Positions 15,120 to 23,185 of a stretch of DNA of 41,141 bases are shown in pieces (positions within the stretch are counted from its first letter, which is position 1; the number at the start of each line of letters is the position of its first letter). Where the stretch lies: assembly GCA_913061125.1 (NCBI GenBank), contig CAJXUB010000013.1:1-41141 (forward strand), written 5' to 3'. The stretch is from an uncultured Flavobacteriaceae bacterium (GTDB lineage Bacteria > Bacteroidota > Bacteroidia > Flavobacteriales > Flavobacteriaceae). The translations under genes were made by a program, and so were the position numbers. The notes beneath the pieces were generated by a model. It worked only from the letters and a program-made list of their open reading frames with translations. It was not told the origin of the DNA and made no database searches.

Positions 15120-15962
15120 ATGTCAAATAAAGATCTTAATGACCTAACCATTCAAGTTAGGCGCGACATTTTGCGTATGGTTCACAAAGTCAATTCGGGT
15201 CATCCTGGTGGTTCGTTAGGATGCGCAGAATTTTTAGTCGCACTCTATTCAAAAATCATGAAACGGAACACTAATTTTGAAATGGATGGCCATGGCGAAG
15301 ACTTATTTTTCCTTTCCAACGGACACATCTCACCAGTCATCTATAGTGTGTTGGCCCGAAGCGGATACTTCCCAGTCGAAGAGTTAAACACGTTCCGATT
15401 GCTCAACTCAAGATTGCAAGGGCACCCAACCACCCACGAAGGTCTTCCAGGCATCAGAATCGCATCGGGTTCTTTAGGTCAAGGGCTTTCTGTGGCCATT
15501 GGAGCTGCGCTTTCAAAAAAATTGAATAACGATCCAAACCTTATATACAGTCTTCATGGTGATGGCGAACTTCAAGAAGGGCAAAATTGGGAAGCCATCA
15601 TGTACGCCTCGGCCAAAGGAATAGATAATATTATTGCTACGGTTGATTTAAACGGAAAACAAATTGACGGATCCACCGATGATGTTTTAAGCATGGGTGA
15701 CATGAAAGCCAAATTTGAAGCCTTCGATTGGACCGTCATTGAAATAGAACAGGGCAACAACATTGAATCTATCCTCCAAGGCATGGCAGACGCCAAAAAA
15801 GCAACAGGACAAGGAAAACCCGTTTGTGTTTTGCTAAAAACCATGATGGGCAACGGGGTCGATTTTATGATGCACACCCATGCCTGGCATGGAAAAGCCC
15901 CCAACGATGAACAGCTTAAAACCGCATTAGCTCAAAATCCAGAAACTCTTGGTGACTACTAA
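15120..15962 (+). CDS. transketolase, N-terminal (TPP-binding) subunit
   Basis: The 280 residues equal the N-terminal third to half of a classical transketolase of about 660 residues. They contain the HPGGSLGCAEFLVAL opening, the SNGHISP segment and the thiamine diphosphate motif GDGELQEGQNWEA (from GDG) with DLNGKQIDG. The next gene, 18 bp downstream, encodes the C-terminal part, so a two-subunit transketolase is made, as in many Bacteroidetes and archaea. Together they shuttle two-carbon units in the non-oxidative pentose phosphate pathway. Confidence 0.94.
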   Translation: MSNKDLNDLTIQVRRDILRMVHKVNSGHPGGSLGCAEFLVALYSKIMKRNTNFEMDGHGEDLFFLSNGHISPVIYSVLARSGYFPVEELNTFRLLNSRLQGHPTTHEGLPGIRIASGSLGQGLSVAIGAALSKKLNNDPNLIYSLHGDGELQEGQNWEAIMYASAKGIDNIIATVDLNGKQIDGSTDDVLSMGDMKAKFEAFDWTVIEIEQGNNIESILQGMADAKKATGQGKPVCVLLKTMMGNGVDFMMHTHAWHGKAPNDEQLKTALAQNPETLGDY

Positions 15963-15980
15963 TCAAAACCCTTCTAAACA

Positions 15981-16937
15981 ATGAAAACATACAGCTACAC
16001 CGAAACAAAAGATACGCGAAGTGGTTTTGGAGCCGGCCTCACTGAGCTGGGCCGAACCAACCCAAATGTTGTGGCGCTTTGCGCCGACCTTACCGGTTCT
16101 CTAAAAATGAATGATTTTGAACAAGAGAATCCAGACCGCTTTTTTCAGGTAGGTATTGCCGAAGCCAACATGATGGGAATAGCCGCAGGGCTAACCATTG
16201 GTGGTAAGATTCCATTTACAGGGACTTTTGCTAATTTTTCTACTGGACGGGTTTACGATCAAATTCGACAATCCATTGTTTACTCCGGTAAAAACGTCAA
16301 AATTTGCGCCTCTCACGCAGGACTTACTCTTGGAGAAGACGGTGCTACGCATCAAATTTTAGAAGATATCGGCCTGATGAAAATGCTACCGGGCATGGTT
16401 GTCATTAACCCTTGCGATTTCAACCAAACCAAAGCAGCAACTTTAGCGATAGCAGACTATAAAGGGCCCGTATACTTGCGTTTCGGACGGCCAAAAGTTC
16501 CGGTTTTTACTCCAGAAAATCAACCCTTTGAAATTGGTAAAGCACTAAAAATGACCGAAGGTTATGATGTAACCATCGCTGCTACCGGCCATTTGGTTTG
16601 GGAAGCACTTGAGGCCTCCAAAATTCTCCACGACAAAGGAATTTCTGCGGAAGTTATTAATTTTCACACCATTAAACCGTTAGACGACAAAGCATTGCTA
16701 AAATCGACAGCTAAAACGGGCTGTGTCGTTTCTGCTGAGGAACACAACTATTTTGGTGGATTGGGAGAAAGCATCGCTAGAGTTTTAACTTCAAACCGAC
16801 CTGTTCCTCAGGAGTTTGTTGCCACCAACGACACTTTTGGCGAATCAGGAACACCTGCACAACTGATGGCTAAATACGGATTAAACAGTATTACCATCGT
16901 TGAAAAGGCCCTCAAAGCAATTCAGCGAAAAGGATAG
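15981..16937 (+). CDS. transketolase, C-terminal subunit
   Basis: A 318-residue partner of the preceding gene. It contains the pyrimidine-binding domain with the catalytic Glu in FFQVGIAEANMMGIAAGL, the SHAGLTLGEDGATHQ loop, and a C-terminal transketolase domain (AEVINFHTIKPLD, EEHNYFGGLGESIA). The length and order fit split transketolases and are too short for DXS, which is a single chain. It lies 18 bp after the N-terminal subunit gene in one operon and ends facing the FKBP gene. Confidence 0.94.
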   Translation: MKTYSYTETKDTRSGFGAGLTELGRTNPNVVALCADLTGSLKMNDFEQENPDRFFQVGIAEANMMGIAAGLTIGGKIPFTGTFANFSTGRVYDQIRQSIVYSGKNVKICASHAGLTLGEDGATHQILEDIGLMKMLPGMVVINPCDFNQTKAATLAIADYKGPVYLRFGRPKVPVFTPENQPFEIGKALKMTEGYDVTIAATGHLVWEALEASKILHDKGISAEVINFHTIKPLDDKALLKSTAKTGCVVSAEEHNYFGGLGESIARVLTSNRPVPQEFVATNDTFGESGTPAQLMAKYGLNSITIVEKALKAIQRKG

Positions 16938-16967
16938 TTTTAGTTGATGGTATTACGGATCCCAAAT

Positions 16968-17990
16968 TTAGTTTAGAGTTTGTGCATCGTCGGAATCCAA
17001 ATAGTTGGGGATTCCATTACCATTAGTATCCTCCAAGGTGACCAATTTGGCAGAAAAACTTCCGTCTTCTTCCATCTCAATGGCAGTGATAAATTGATTG
17101 GCTGCTGGAGATAACCCCTGAAGTTCTATTTCCAAAGCTTCGCGGGTGGGTTGTGAATATGTGATGTAGGTGATTTCTCTAAAGGTTTTATAGCCGTCAC
17201 CGTCATCATCGGTGTCGGCAAAGTTACTGAATCGATCATCATCCGTGTTATCGTCCGAAACGTCCATGTTGTTGTTACGATCTTCCATATAACTTGGAAT
17301 GAAATCGTTGTCGTGATCCATAACTTGATACTGATGTAATTCAAACTTAAAGACTAAACAAGAATAGGAGGGAATGCCAGTGGCAGAGTTATTAAAATAC
17401 GATAACCCAGAGGGCAAAAACATGACCCCAAGGCCGTAATTTTCAAAAGTTACTGTACCGTTGTTATTAGTGGTGTAGCCACTTGCTGTCCTGAACTGAG
17501 GCATTACCCTACTCCACCCTGAAATGGAAGAAACTAAATCAACATCAACGGGATTAACGGAACTGTCAAAATTGTTGCCATTCATCAGAGAACCTTCGTA
17601 ATTGACACGAACTTGATCTGTAAAATGGGGCTGATCGCCTTGACCTTCTTTCAATTTAAGAAGATAATATTTATAATCAACATCTTTGTAAACTGTGGTT
17701 TTTTCTTGAACTGCATCGGCCAATAACGTGGTATTTTCTGGGAGTGTTTGACCTTCCTCTAATTTGGAAATCTCAATATCGTTTATCGTTGGATAGGTTG
17801 GCAAATTTGCCAAAGCACCAGAATTGTAATAATGAGTATTGAAATAATTTTGAAGGGTATCCAAATCACTGGCTTGTTGTTCGGCACGATCCCTGGGGGG
17901 TGTGGCAGTGGTTTCATCGTCATCTTTGCTGCAGGTGACCACAAGTAAAACAAACAAAAAAACAATGGAAGTGTTAAGATTAATTCTCAT
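16968..17990 (-). CDS. FKBP-type peptidyl-prolyl isomerase-like lipoprotein with Asp-rich repeats
   Basis: A 340-residue protein with a lipoprotein signal peptide (VLLVVTCS, Cys near residue 20) and a Thr/Asp-rich linker. An FKBP-like domain spans about residues 100-215, with VRVNYEGSLMNGNNFDSS, a central GWSRVMPQFR and GIPSYSCLVFKFEL; a typical VIxGWEEGL stretch is diverged. After it, residues about 220-265 hold Asp/Asn-rich turns (DHDNDFIP, DNTDDDRFSNFADTDDDGDGY), and another (DTNGNGIPNYLDSDD) lies at the very C-terminus. These look like thrombospondin type 3-like calcium-binding repeats. It is probably an outer-membrane folding factor; catalytic activity is uncertain. Confidence 0.85.
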   Translation of the reverse strand: MRINLNTSIVFLFVLLVVTCSKDDDETTATPPRDRAEQQASDLDTLQNYFNTHYYNSGALANLPTYPTINDIEISKLEEGQTLPENTTLLADAVQEKTTVYKDVDYKYYLLKLKEGQGDQPHFTDQVRVNYEGSLMNGNNFDSSVNPVDVDLVSSISGWSRVMPQFRTASGYTTNNNGTVTFENYGLGVMFLPSGLSYFNNSATGIPSYSCLVFKFELHQYQVMDHDNDFIPSYMEDRNNNMDVSDDNTDDDRFSNFADTDDDGDGYKTFREITYITYSQPTREALEIELQGLSPAANQFITAIEMEEDGSFSAKLVTLEDTNGNGIPNYLDSDDAQTLN

Positions 17991-18027
17991 AATATTACTT
18001 TTGGAGCTGCAAGATACAATATTATAG

Positions 18028-18035
18028 TATTTTTG
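18028..18035 (+). promoter_or_regulatory. promoter -7 box of the S4-domain gene
   Basis: TATTTTTG fits TAnnTTTG and ends 30 bp before the ATG at 18066. It includes the TTG that would give a longer reading frame, which argues for the ATG as the start. Confidence 0.6.
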
Positions 18036-18065
18036 TGGAATACAAAATTGAGTTTTAAAAAATTT

Positions 18066-18440
18066 ATGAGAGTTGATAAATTTTTATGGTGTGTCCGTTA
18101 CTTCAAAACGAGGTCTATCGCGACTACAGCCTGCAAAAAAGGACAGGTCAAAATCAAGGATCAAATTGTAAAACCCAGCCGCGAGGTTTATCCCTCGGAG
18201 AAATTAACGGTTCGAATCCGTCAGGTTAACCACCAACTCACCATTTTGGACCTTCCCAAGAGCCGTGTTGGTGCCAAGATGGTGGATATTTACAGGGTAG
18301 ATACCACCCCGAAATCGGAGTTTGAAGCTCAAGATTTATTGCACTATTCCAAAGACTATTATAGAAAAAAAGGGGAAGGTCGCCCCACCAAAAAGGACCG
18401 AAGAGATCTCTCGGATTATCTAAATTTTGACGATCATTAA
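18066..18440 (+). CDS. S4-domain RNA-binding heat-shock protein (Hsp15-like)
   Basis: A 124-residue protein starting MRVDKFLWCVRYFKTRSIATTACKKG, the S4 RNA-binding domain (about 1-60), with KIKDQIVKPSREVYPSE following. The C-terminal half is rich in Lys, Arg and Asp (KKGEGRPTKKDRRDL), as in Hsp15 (HslR). Hsp15 binds 50S subunits carrying stalled peptidyl-tRNA and helps recycle them. The frame is open upstream to a TTG in a promoter box; MRVDKFLW is the family's usual start. Confidence 0.9.
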   Translation: MRVDKFLWCVRYFKTRSIATTACKKGQVKIKDQIVKPSREVYPSEKLTVRIRQVNHQLTILDLPKSRVGAKMVDIYRVDTTPKSEFEAQDLLHYSKDYYRKKGEGRPTKKDRRDLSDYLNFDDH

Positions 18441-18463
18441 TCCGAAACAAAGCAGCACTTTAG

Positions 18464-18471
18464 TATATTTG
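18464..18471 (+). promoter_or_regulatory. promoter -7 box of the phosphoribosyltransferase gene
   Basis: TATATTTG fits TAnnTTTG and ends 14 bp before the ATG at 18486. The implied leader is very short, or nearly absent. Confidence 0.6.
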
Positions 18472-18485
18472 AAAAAAAATTCGCC

Positions 18486-18989
18486 ATGGCATTGTCTCAA
18501 AATTGTATTCTAAATCATCAAGAAATCAATCACAAAATTCGGCGAATCGCTTATCAAATCTACGAGTCTAATGCCCATCGTGACGAGGTTGTTCTTGCAG
18601 GCATCCAAAATAACGGATTTATTTTGGCTGAAAAAATTAAGGAACAATTGGATCAAATATCAGAAATTAACACCGTATTGTGTGCCGTTACGATTCATAA
18701 AAAAAATCCTTCCGAAGCTGTAACAACTTCGCTAAAGCCTGAGGATTACAGCAATAAATCGTTGGTTCTTATTGATGATGTGTTGCACTCTGGCACCACT
18801 CTAATTTATGGAGTGAAACACTTTTTGGAGGTCCCTTTGGAGCAATTTAAAACAGCTGTGCTGGTTAATCGTAACCACAAAAAATATCCTGTCAAGGCCG
18901 ATTTTAAAGGCATTTCACTTTCCACATCGCTAAACGAACACATCGAAGTTAGCTTTGATTCAGAGGATTCTAAAGTTGTTTTAATTTAA
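18486..18989 (+). CDS. PyrR-like phosphoribosyltransferase
   Basis: A 167-residue type I phosphoribosyltransferase with the PRPP-binding motif SLVLIDDVLHSGTTLIYG (near residue 95). It starts with QEINHKIRRIAYQIYESN, close to PyrR, the uracil-sensing bifunctional regulator and phosphoribosyltransferase. The shortened loop VLCAVTIHKKNPSEA and the C-terminal half differ from classical PyrR, and no pyrimidine genes lie nearby, so regulatory activity is not implied. The stop overlaps the shikimate kinase stop on the other strand by 9 nt. Confidence 0.82.
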   Translation: MALSQNCILNHQEINHKIRRIAYQIYESNAHRDEVVLAGIQNNGFILAEKIKEQLDQISEINTVLCAVTIHKKNPSEAVTTSLKPEDYSNKSLVLIDDVLHSGTTLIYGVKHFLEVPLEQFKTAVLVNRNHKKYPVKADFKGISLSTSLNEHIEVSFDSEDSKVVLI

Positions 18990-19499
18990 CTCCTCCGAAA
19001 TTTCAGAAATAAGCCCGTCGATCGTTTTATGTTCTGTATTGACAATAAGCTGGGCTCGGTTGTAAAACTTGGACCGTTCAAAAACATGCTTTGCAATAAA
19101 TTCTGTCAATTGATCTTTTGGAAGGTGTGCAATTAATGGGCGTTTGGATTGTTCTGTACTCAGCCGGTTGTGTAAGGATTGGATGGATGTTTTCAGGTAA
19201 ATGGTAAATACATTAGGGTGGTTCACCAAAAAAGTCATCGTATCGCCATAGCAAGGGGTACCCCCACCCAGTGCCAAAACCATAGCATTAGAGGATCTGC
19301 AAAGAGTTTCAACAGCCGATCTCTCGATTGCTCTAAATTTAATTTCCCCTTTATTTTTAAATAATTCGCTGATGGATTGATTTCCCTGTTGCTCTATATA
19401 ATCGTCTAAATCCACAAACTGAAAATCAAGGTATCGAGCCAAGGCCTTCCCTACGGTCGATTTTCCAGAACCCATGTATCCCAACAGTGCAATAATCAT
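18981..19499 (-). CDS. aroK: shikimate kinase
   Basis: Phosphorylates shikimate at the 3-OH in aromatic amino acid synthesis. The 172 residues from the ATG at 19499 match family length. Walker A GYMGSGKST, the shikimate-binding Asp region FVDLDDYIEQQG, the ALGGGTPCY motif and KRPLIA (lid) are all present. The open frame runs further upstream through a hydrophobic, AT-rich stretch that is not protein-like, so that extension was left out. It is divergent from tRNA-Lys. Confidence 0.95.
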   Translation of the reverse strand: MIIALLGYMGSGKSTVGKALARYLDFQFVDLDDYIEQQGNQSISELFKNKGEIKFRAIERSAVETLCRSSNAMVLALGGGTPCYGDTMTFLVNHPNVFTIYLKTSIQSLHNRLSTEQSKRPLIAHLPKDQLTEFIAKHVFERSKFYNRAQLIVNTEHKTIDGLISEISEELN

Positions 19500-19555
19500 A
19501 ATTGTAACAAAAGAATTTAATATCACAAAAAAACAAAAAATATTATTAAAAAGGA

Positions 19556-19585
19556 TTGTAATATTAATTAAACCCTTTATCTTTG
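19556..19585 (+). promoter_or_regulatory. promoter of tRNA-Lys
   Basis: TTG (19556-19558), 19 bp, then TATCTTTG (19578-19585). It fits the Bacteroidetes consensus and lies 24 bp before the tRNA 5' end. Confidence 0.75.
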
Positions 19586-19609
19586 CAGCCGCAATATAGC
19601 CTACCAAAC

Positions 19610-19682
19610 GACTTGGTAGCTCAGTTGGTAGAGCATCTCCCTTTTAAGGAGAGGGTCCTGGGTTCGAGCCCCAGCCAAGTCA
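19610..19682 (+). tRNA. tRNA-Lys (anticodon TTT)
   Basis: A 73-nt cloverleaf with acceptor GACTTGG/CCAAGTC, D-arm GCTC...GAGC, anticodon stem TCTCC/GGAGA with loop CTTTTAA (anticodon TTT), T-loop TTCGAGC and discriminator A. CCA is not encoded. It has its own promoter and terminator. Confidence 0.97.
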
Positions 19683-19688
19683 CAAGAA

Positions 19689-19718
19689 AGTTAAGCGTTG
19701 GTCTTAACTTTTTTTTTC
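19689..19718 (+). terminator. terminator after tRNA-Lys
   Basis: A 7-bp stem AGTTAAG / CTTAACT with a 7-nt loop is followed by nine T. It lies directly between the two tRNA genes, so tRNA-Leu may need its own promoter or read-through. Confidence 0.82.
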
Positions 19719-19732
19719 TACAATGATCAATC

Positions 19733-19817
19733 GCGCACGTGGCGGAATTGGTAGACGCGCTAGCTTGAGGGGCTAGTGGGAGTTTTTCCCGTGGAAGTTC
19801 GAGTCTTCTCGTGCGCA
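19733..19817 (+). tRNA. tRNA-Leu (anticodon GAG)
   Basis: An 85-nt class II tRNA: acceptor GCGCACG/CGTGCGC, anticodon stem CTAGC/GCTAG with loop TTGAGGG (anticodon GAG), a long variable arm TGGGAGTTTTTCCCGTG, T-loop TTCGAGT and discriminator A. The identity follows from the anticodon and the long variable arm. No CCA is encoded. Confidence 0.96.
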
Positions 19818-19888
19818 CACATTTTCATGATTTTTTAGTGGTGAACCGATTTTTTTTGGTAATTTAGTCAAACCAAATCTTAAAAATC

Positions 19889-20788
19889 ATGAACACAACT
19901 GAAGCCGTCTTTAGTATTAAAGACTTAGAAAACCTATCAGGTATCAAAGCACATACCATTCGAATTTGGGAAAAACGATACAACCTTCTATCGCCCAAAC
20001 GAACCACCACAAACATCAGACATTACGATCTAGATAACCTCAAAAAATTACTTAATATTAGTTTTTTGAACAGCAACGGGTTTAAAATTTCCAAAATTGC
20101 GGCACTTGATCCGTCCGAATTGGCCCCTAAAACTCGAGAATTGGCCTTTATGGGTAAAAGTGAAAGTCAAGCCATAAACGCATTTAAACTTTCCATGTTA
20201 AATTTTGACCAAACGTTGTTTTACAACACCTACAACAACTTATTGGAGGAGAAAACCTTTCGTCAAATTTTTTACGATGTGTTCCTTCCTCTTCTTTGCG
20301 ATCTAGGGATGCTGTGGCAAACCAACGCCATTTCCTCCTCGCACGAGCATTTTTTGACCATGCACATTAGACGAAAAATTTTGGTGCAAATCGAACGCCT
20401 CCAGAGTTTAAATCCAAAACCAAGCCAAAAGACTTTTGTCTTGTTTTTACCAAAAAATGAAACCCACGATTTGGGCTTGTTGTTCTTAAATTTTGAGGTG
20501 TTAAATGCCGGATATCACAGCATATTTTTGGGAGAAAATATCCCGATGGATAGCATTCAATACATTAACGATTTGTACGATGACATCACTTACATATCGT
20601 ATTTTACCGTAAATCCCAGCGACTCTGACGTAGAGAAATATCTTAAGAAATTTTCAAAACGTTTTTTAAAAAAATCAAATAACTCGGCTAAATTTATCGG
20701 ACACAAAACCAAAAGTGTGGCTTTAAAAAGCATCCCAAAACGCATAAAACTCTACAGCGTCATTGAGGATTTAGTTAAAGATTTGTAA
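19889..20788 (+). CDS. MerR-family regulator with cobalamin-binding domain (CarH/LitR-like)
   Basis: A 299-residue DNA-binding regulator. Residues about 8-75 form a MerR winged HTH (FSIKDLENLSGIKAHTIRIW, then EKRYNLLSPKRT). Residues about 90-170 form the four-helix cap of B12 photoreceptors with Wx9EH (Trp143, Glu153, His154). The Rossmann part has ExHxxG (Glu191, His193, Gly196), whose His is the lower cobalt ligand. CarH/LitR proteins repress carotenoid genes in the dark as AdoCbl tetramers and release DNA in light. Here the residue after the Trp, a His (His132) in Thermus CarH, is Gln144, so the photoproduct may differ. Start at the ATG 19889; crtI follows after 53 bp. Confidence 0.88.
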   Translation: MNTTEAVFSIKDLENLSGIKAHTIRIWEKRYNLLSPKRTTTNIRHYDLDNLKKLLNISFLNSNGFKISKIAALDPSELAPKTRELAFMGKSESQAINAFKLSMLNFDQTLFYNTYNNLLEEKTFRQIFYDVFLPLLCDLGMLWQTNAISSSHEHFLTMHIRRKILVQIERLQSLNPKPSQKTFVLFLPKNETHDLGLLFLNFEVLNAGYHSIFLGENIPMDSIQYINDLYDDITYISYFTVNPSDSDVEKYLKKFSKRFLKKSNNSAKFIGHKTKSVALKSIPKRIKLYSVIEDLVKDL

Positions 20789-20810
20789 AAGTTTAAACGA
20801 ACCCGTGCTC

Positions 20811-20858
20811 TGTATAGTCTTTTCACTAATTTAGTGGACAAATGAGTAAAACTATACA
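20811..20858 (+). promoter_or_regulatory. candidate operator around the crtI start
   Basis: TGTATAGT (20811-20818) and its exact complement ACTATACA (20851-20858) flank the crtI ATG (20842). Between them lies a second inverted repeat, CACTA-ATT-TAGTG (20824-20836). The half-site resembles the TnTACA type described for CarH/LitR-family operators. TAATTTAGT (20827-20835) also occurs upstream of the regulator gene (19860-19868). It is a plausible binding site for the adjacent B12 regulator; no binding is shown. Confidence 0.45.
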
Positions 20859-22302
20859 CATCATAGGATCTGGGTTTTCATCTCTAGCCGCCTCATGTTA
20901 TTTGGCCAAGGCCGGGTACGAGGTAACTGTTTTTGAAAAAAACGCGACCATTGGGGGACGTGCCAGACAACTTAAAAAAGAAGGATTTACTTTTGATATT
21001 GGACCGACTTGGTATTGGATGCCAGACGTATTTGAGCGTTTTTTTGGCGATTTCGATAAACAACCAACAGACTATTACACTCTCGAAAAACTGAGCCCAG
21101 CGTATAGCGTCTATTTTGGACAACGGGATGCCATTACCATCGAGGACAGCTTAGACAAAATCTATGCAGCTTTTGAACGAGAAGAGCCCGGAAGTTCAAA
21201 AGCACTTATGGAATTTATAAGCGAAGCCAAAAGCAACTACGATATTGCAATAAAAGATTTGGTGTACAACCCTGGAGTTTCGCCTTTGGAGTTGGTCACA
21301 CCGAAAACAATTTTAAAACTCAACCAGTTTTTTAGCACCATCAAACGAGATGTTAGAAAACGATTCAACAACAATCGTTTGGCCCAAATTTTGGAATTCC
21401 CCGTGTTGTTTTTAGGGGCGAAGCCCAGCGACACCCCATCGTTTTACAACTTTATGAATTATGCCGATTTTGGACTTGGCACCTTCCACCCCAAAAAGGG
21501 GATGTATCAGGTTATTTTGGCCATGGAAGCATTAGCCAAATCGTTGGGCGTAAATGTTGAAACTAATGCTAACGTAGACTCCATTACGGTTGAAAATGGA
21601 ACAGCCAAAGGACTGGTGGTAAATGGCGAAAACAAGCCCTGTGATTTGGTTCTTAGCGGTGCCGATTATCACCATACCGAGACACTTTTAGATAAACCCT
21701 ACCGACAGTACTCGGAGAACTATTGGGATAAAAAAACGTTTGCACCCTCATCATTGCTTTTTTATGTAGGATTTGACAAAAAACTTCAACATGTAGACCA
21801 TCATACCTTATTTTTTGATGTGGATTTTGACACCCATGCGGAGGCAATTTACGATCATCCCGCTTGGCCTGAACAGCCGCTTTTTTATGCCAGTTTCCCC
21901 AGTATAACGGACGATTCTTGCGCTCCAAAAGGTAAAGAAGCTGGAATATTTCTCATTCCATTGGCCCCTGGTTTGGAGGACACTGAAGCGTTGCGCGAGG
22001 CATATTTTGAAAAAATTATGATCCGATTTGAGAACCTTACTCAACAAAGTGTCAAAAAAAATATTATCTTTAAGGAGTCTTTTTGTGTGAATGACTTTGT
22101 AAAAGACTATAATTCGTACAAAGGAAATGCCTATGGAATGGCCAATACGCTTTTGCAAACGGCTTTCCTGAGACCGAAACTGAAGAGTAAAAAAGTAAAA
22201 CATTTATTCTTTACAGGACAATTGACGGTCCCTGGGCCAGGCGTGCCACCATCCCTCATCTCCGGAAAACTAACTTCAGAGCTTATTCAAGAAGTTCTCT
22301 AA
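20842..22302 (+). CDS. crtI: phytoene desaturase
   Basis: A FAD-dependent CrtI-type enzyme that converts phytoene to lycopene by four desaturations, at the membrane. The 486 residues begin with a Rossmann FAD site (GSGFSSLAASCYLAKAGYEV, then FEKNATIGGRA) and contain GFTFDIGPTWYWMP. Near the C-terminus, FFTGQLTVPGPGVPPSLISG is the CrtI signature. It follows the B12-type regulator and precedes crtB by 35 bp, in the usual flavobacterial order. The putative operator overlaps its start. Confidence 0.96.
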   Translation: MSKTIHIIGSGFSSLAASCYLAKAGYEVTVFEKNATIGGRARQLKKEGFTFDIGPTWYWMPDVFERFFGDFDKQPTDYYTLEKLSPAYSVYFGQRDAITIEDSLDKIYAAFEREEPGSSKALMEFISEAKSNYDIAIKDLVYNPGVSPLELVTPKTILKLNQFFSTIKRDVRKRFNNNRLAQILEFPVLFLGAKPSDTPSFYNFMNYADFGLGTFHPKKGMYQVILAMEALAKSLGVNVETNANVDSITVENGTAKGLVVNGENKPCDLVLSGADYHHTETLLDKPYRQYSENYWDKKTFAPSSLLFYVGFDKKLQHVDHHTLFFDVDFDTHAEAIYDHPAWPEQPLFYASFPSITDDSCAPKGKEAGIFLIPLAPGLEDTEALREAYFEKIMIRFENLTQQSVKKNIIFKESFCVNDFVKDYNSYKGNAYGMANTLLQTAFLRPKLKSKKVKHLFFTGQLTVPGPGVPPSLISGKLTSELIQEVL

Positions 22303-22337
22303 TACGACATATGCTACGGGATTAAAAGTTTGAGTTT

Positions 22338-23177
22338 ATGAAATCTATTTTTGACAACGTATCAAAGGACTGCAGTAGGATAGTCACCCAAACATACAGC
22401 ACGTCTTTTTCTATGGCTACCAAAATGTTGTCCAACAGTATTCGCCAAGATATTTACAACATTTATGGCTTTGTTCGTTTGGCGGACGAAATTGTAGATT
22501 CGTTTCACGATTATCCAAAAAACGATTTGTTTGTACAATTTGAAGCCGATTTGGAAACTGCACTTTTCAACAAGATAAGTCTTAATCCTATTTTGAATGC
22601 GTTTCAACACACGTACCATAAGTACAACATCGACAGGGATTTGGTGGATGCTTTTATGAATTCGATGCGGTTGGACCTTCATAAATCTGAATATAAAACG
22701 GAAGAGGAATACAAAAATTACATTTATGGTTCTGCCGATGTTGTTGGATTGATGTGCTTGAAAGTTTTTGTCAATGGAGAACAGCAAAAGTATAACGATC
22801 TAAAACATTCTGCCATGGCCCTTGGGTCCGCCTTTCAGAAAGTGAATTTTTTGAGAGATTTAAAAGCCGATCACGACGATTTAAATCGTACGTATTTCCC
22901 CAACACCGATTTAGATAATTTGGACGAAATGGCAAAACAGCATATAATTGACGATATTGAACGAGATTTTTCAGAGGGCCTTCATGGCATCAGAATGCTT
23001 CCCATCGAGGCTAAATTTGGAGTTTTTATGGCCTACCGCTACTACAGCCAGCTGCTAAAAAAACTCAAAAAAACTCCGGCTTACGAAATCAAATCCACCA
23101 GAATTCGTGTGCCAAATTACAAAAAAGTTGAACTACTTACCCGTAGTTTTGTTAAATATCACCTTAATCTACTATAA
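22338..23177 (+). CDS. crtB: phytoene synthase
   Basis: Joins two geranylgeranyl diphosphates head to head to give phytoene. The 279 residues contain both Asp-rich metal sites: ADEIVDSFHD (near residue 52) and NFLRDLKADHDDLNRTYFP (near 170), the second being the signature of squalene/phytoene synthases. The early segment KDCSRIVTQTYSTSFSMATKML is also typical. It is followed 8 bp later by crtZ. Confidence 0.96.
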   Translation: MKSIFDNVSKDCSRIVTQTYSTSFSMATKMLSNSIRQDIYNIYGFVRLADEIVDSFHDYPKNDLFVQFEADLETALFNKISLNPILNAFQHTYHKYNIDRDLVDAFMNSMRLDLHKSEYKTEEEYKNYIYGSADVVGLMCLKVFVNGEQQKYNDLKHSAMALGSAFQKVNFLRDLKADHDDLNRTYFPNTDLDNLDEMAKQHIIDDIERDFSEGLHGIRMLPIEAKFGVFMAYRYYSQLLKKLKKTPAYEIKSTRIRVPNYKKVELLTRSFVKYHLNLL

Positions 23178-23185
23178 TACAAAAC

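Noticed and set aside
15120-16937. Transketolase split by a frameshift or stop mutation
   Set aside because: Both parts have proper starts, an 18-bp spacer and all domain motifs. Two-subunit transketolases are normal in this group.
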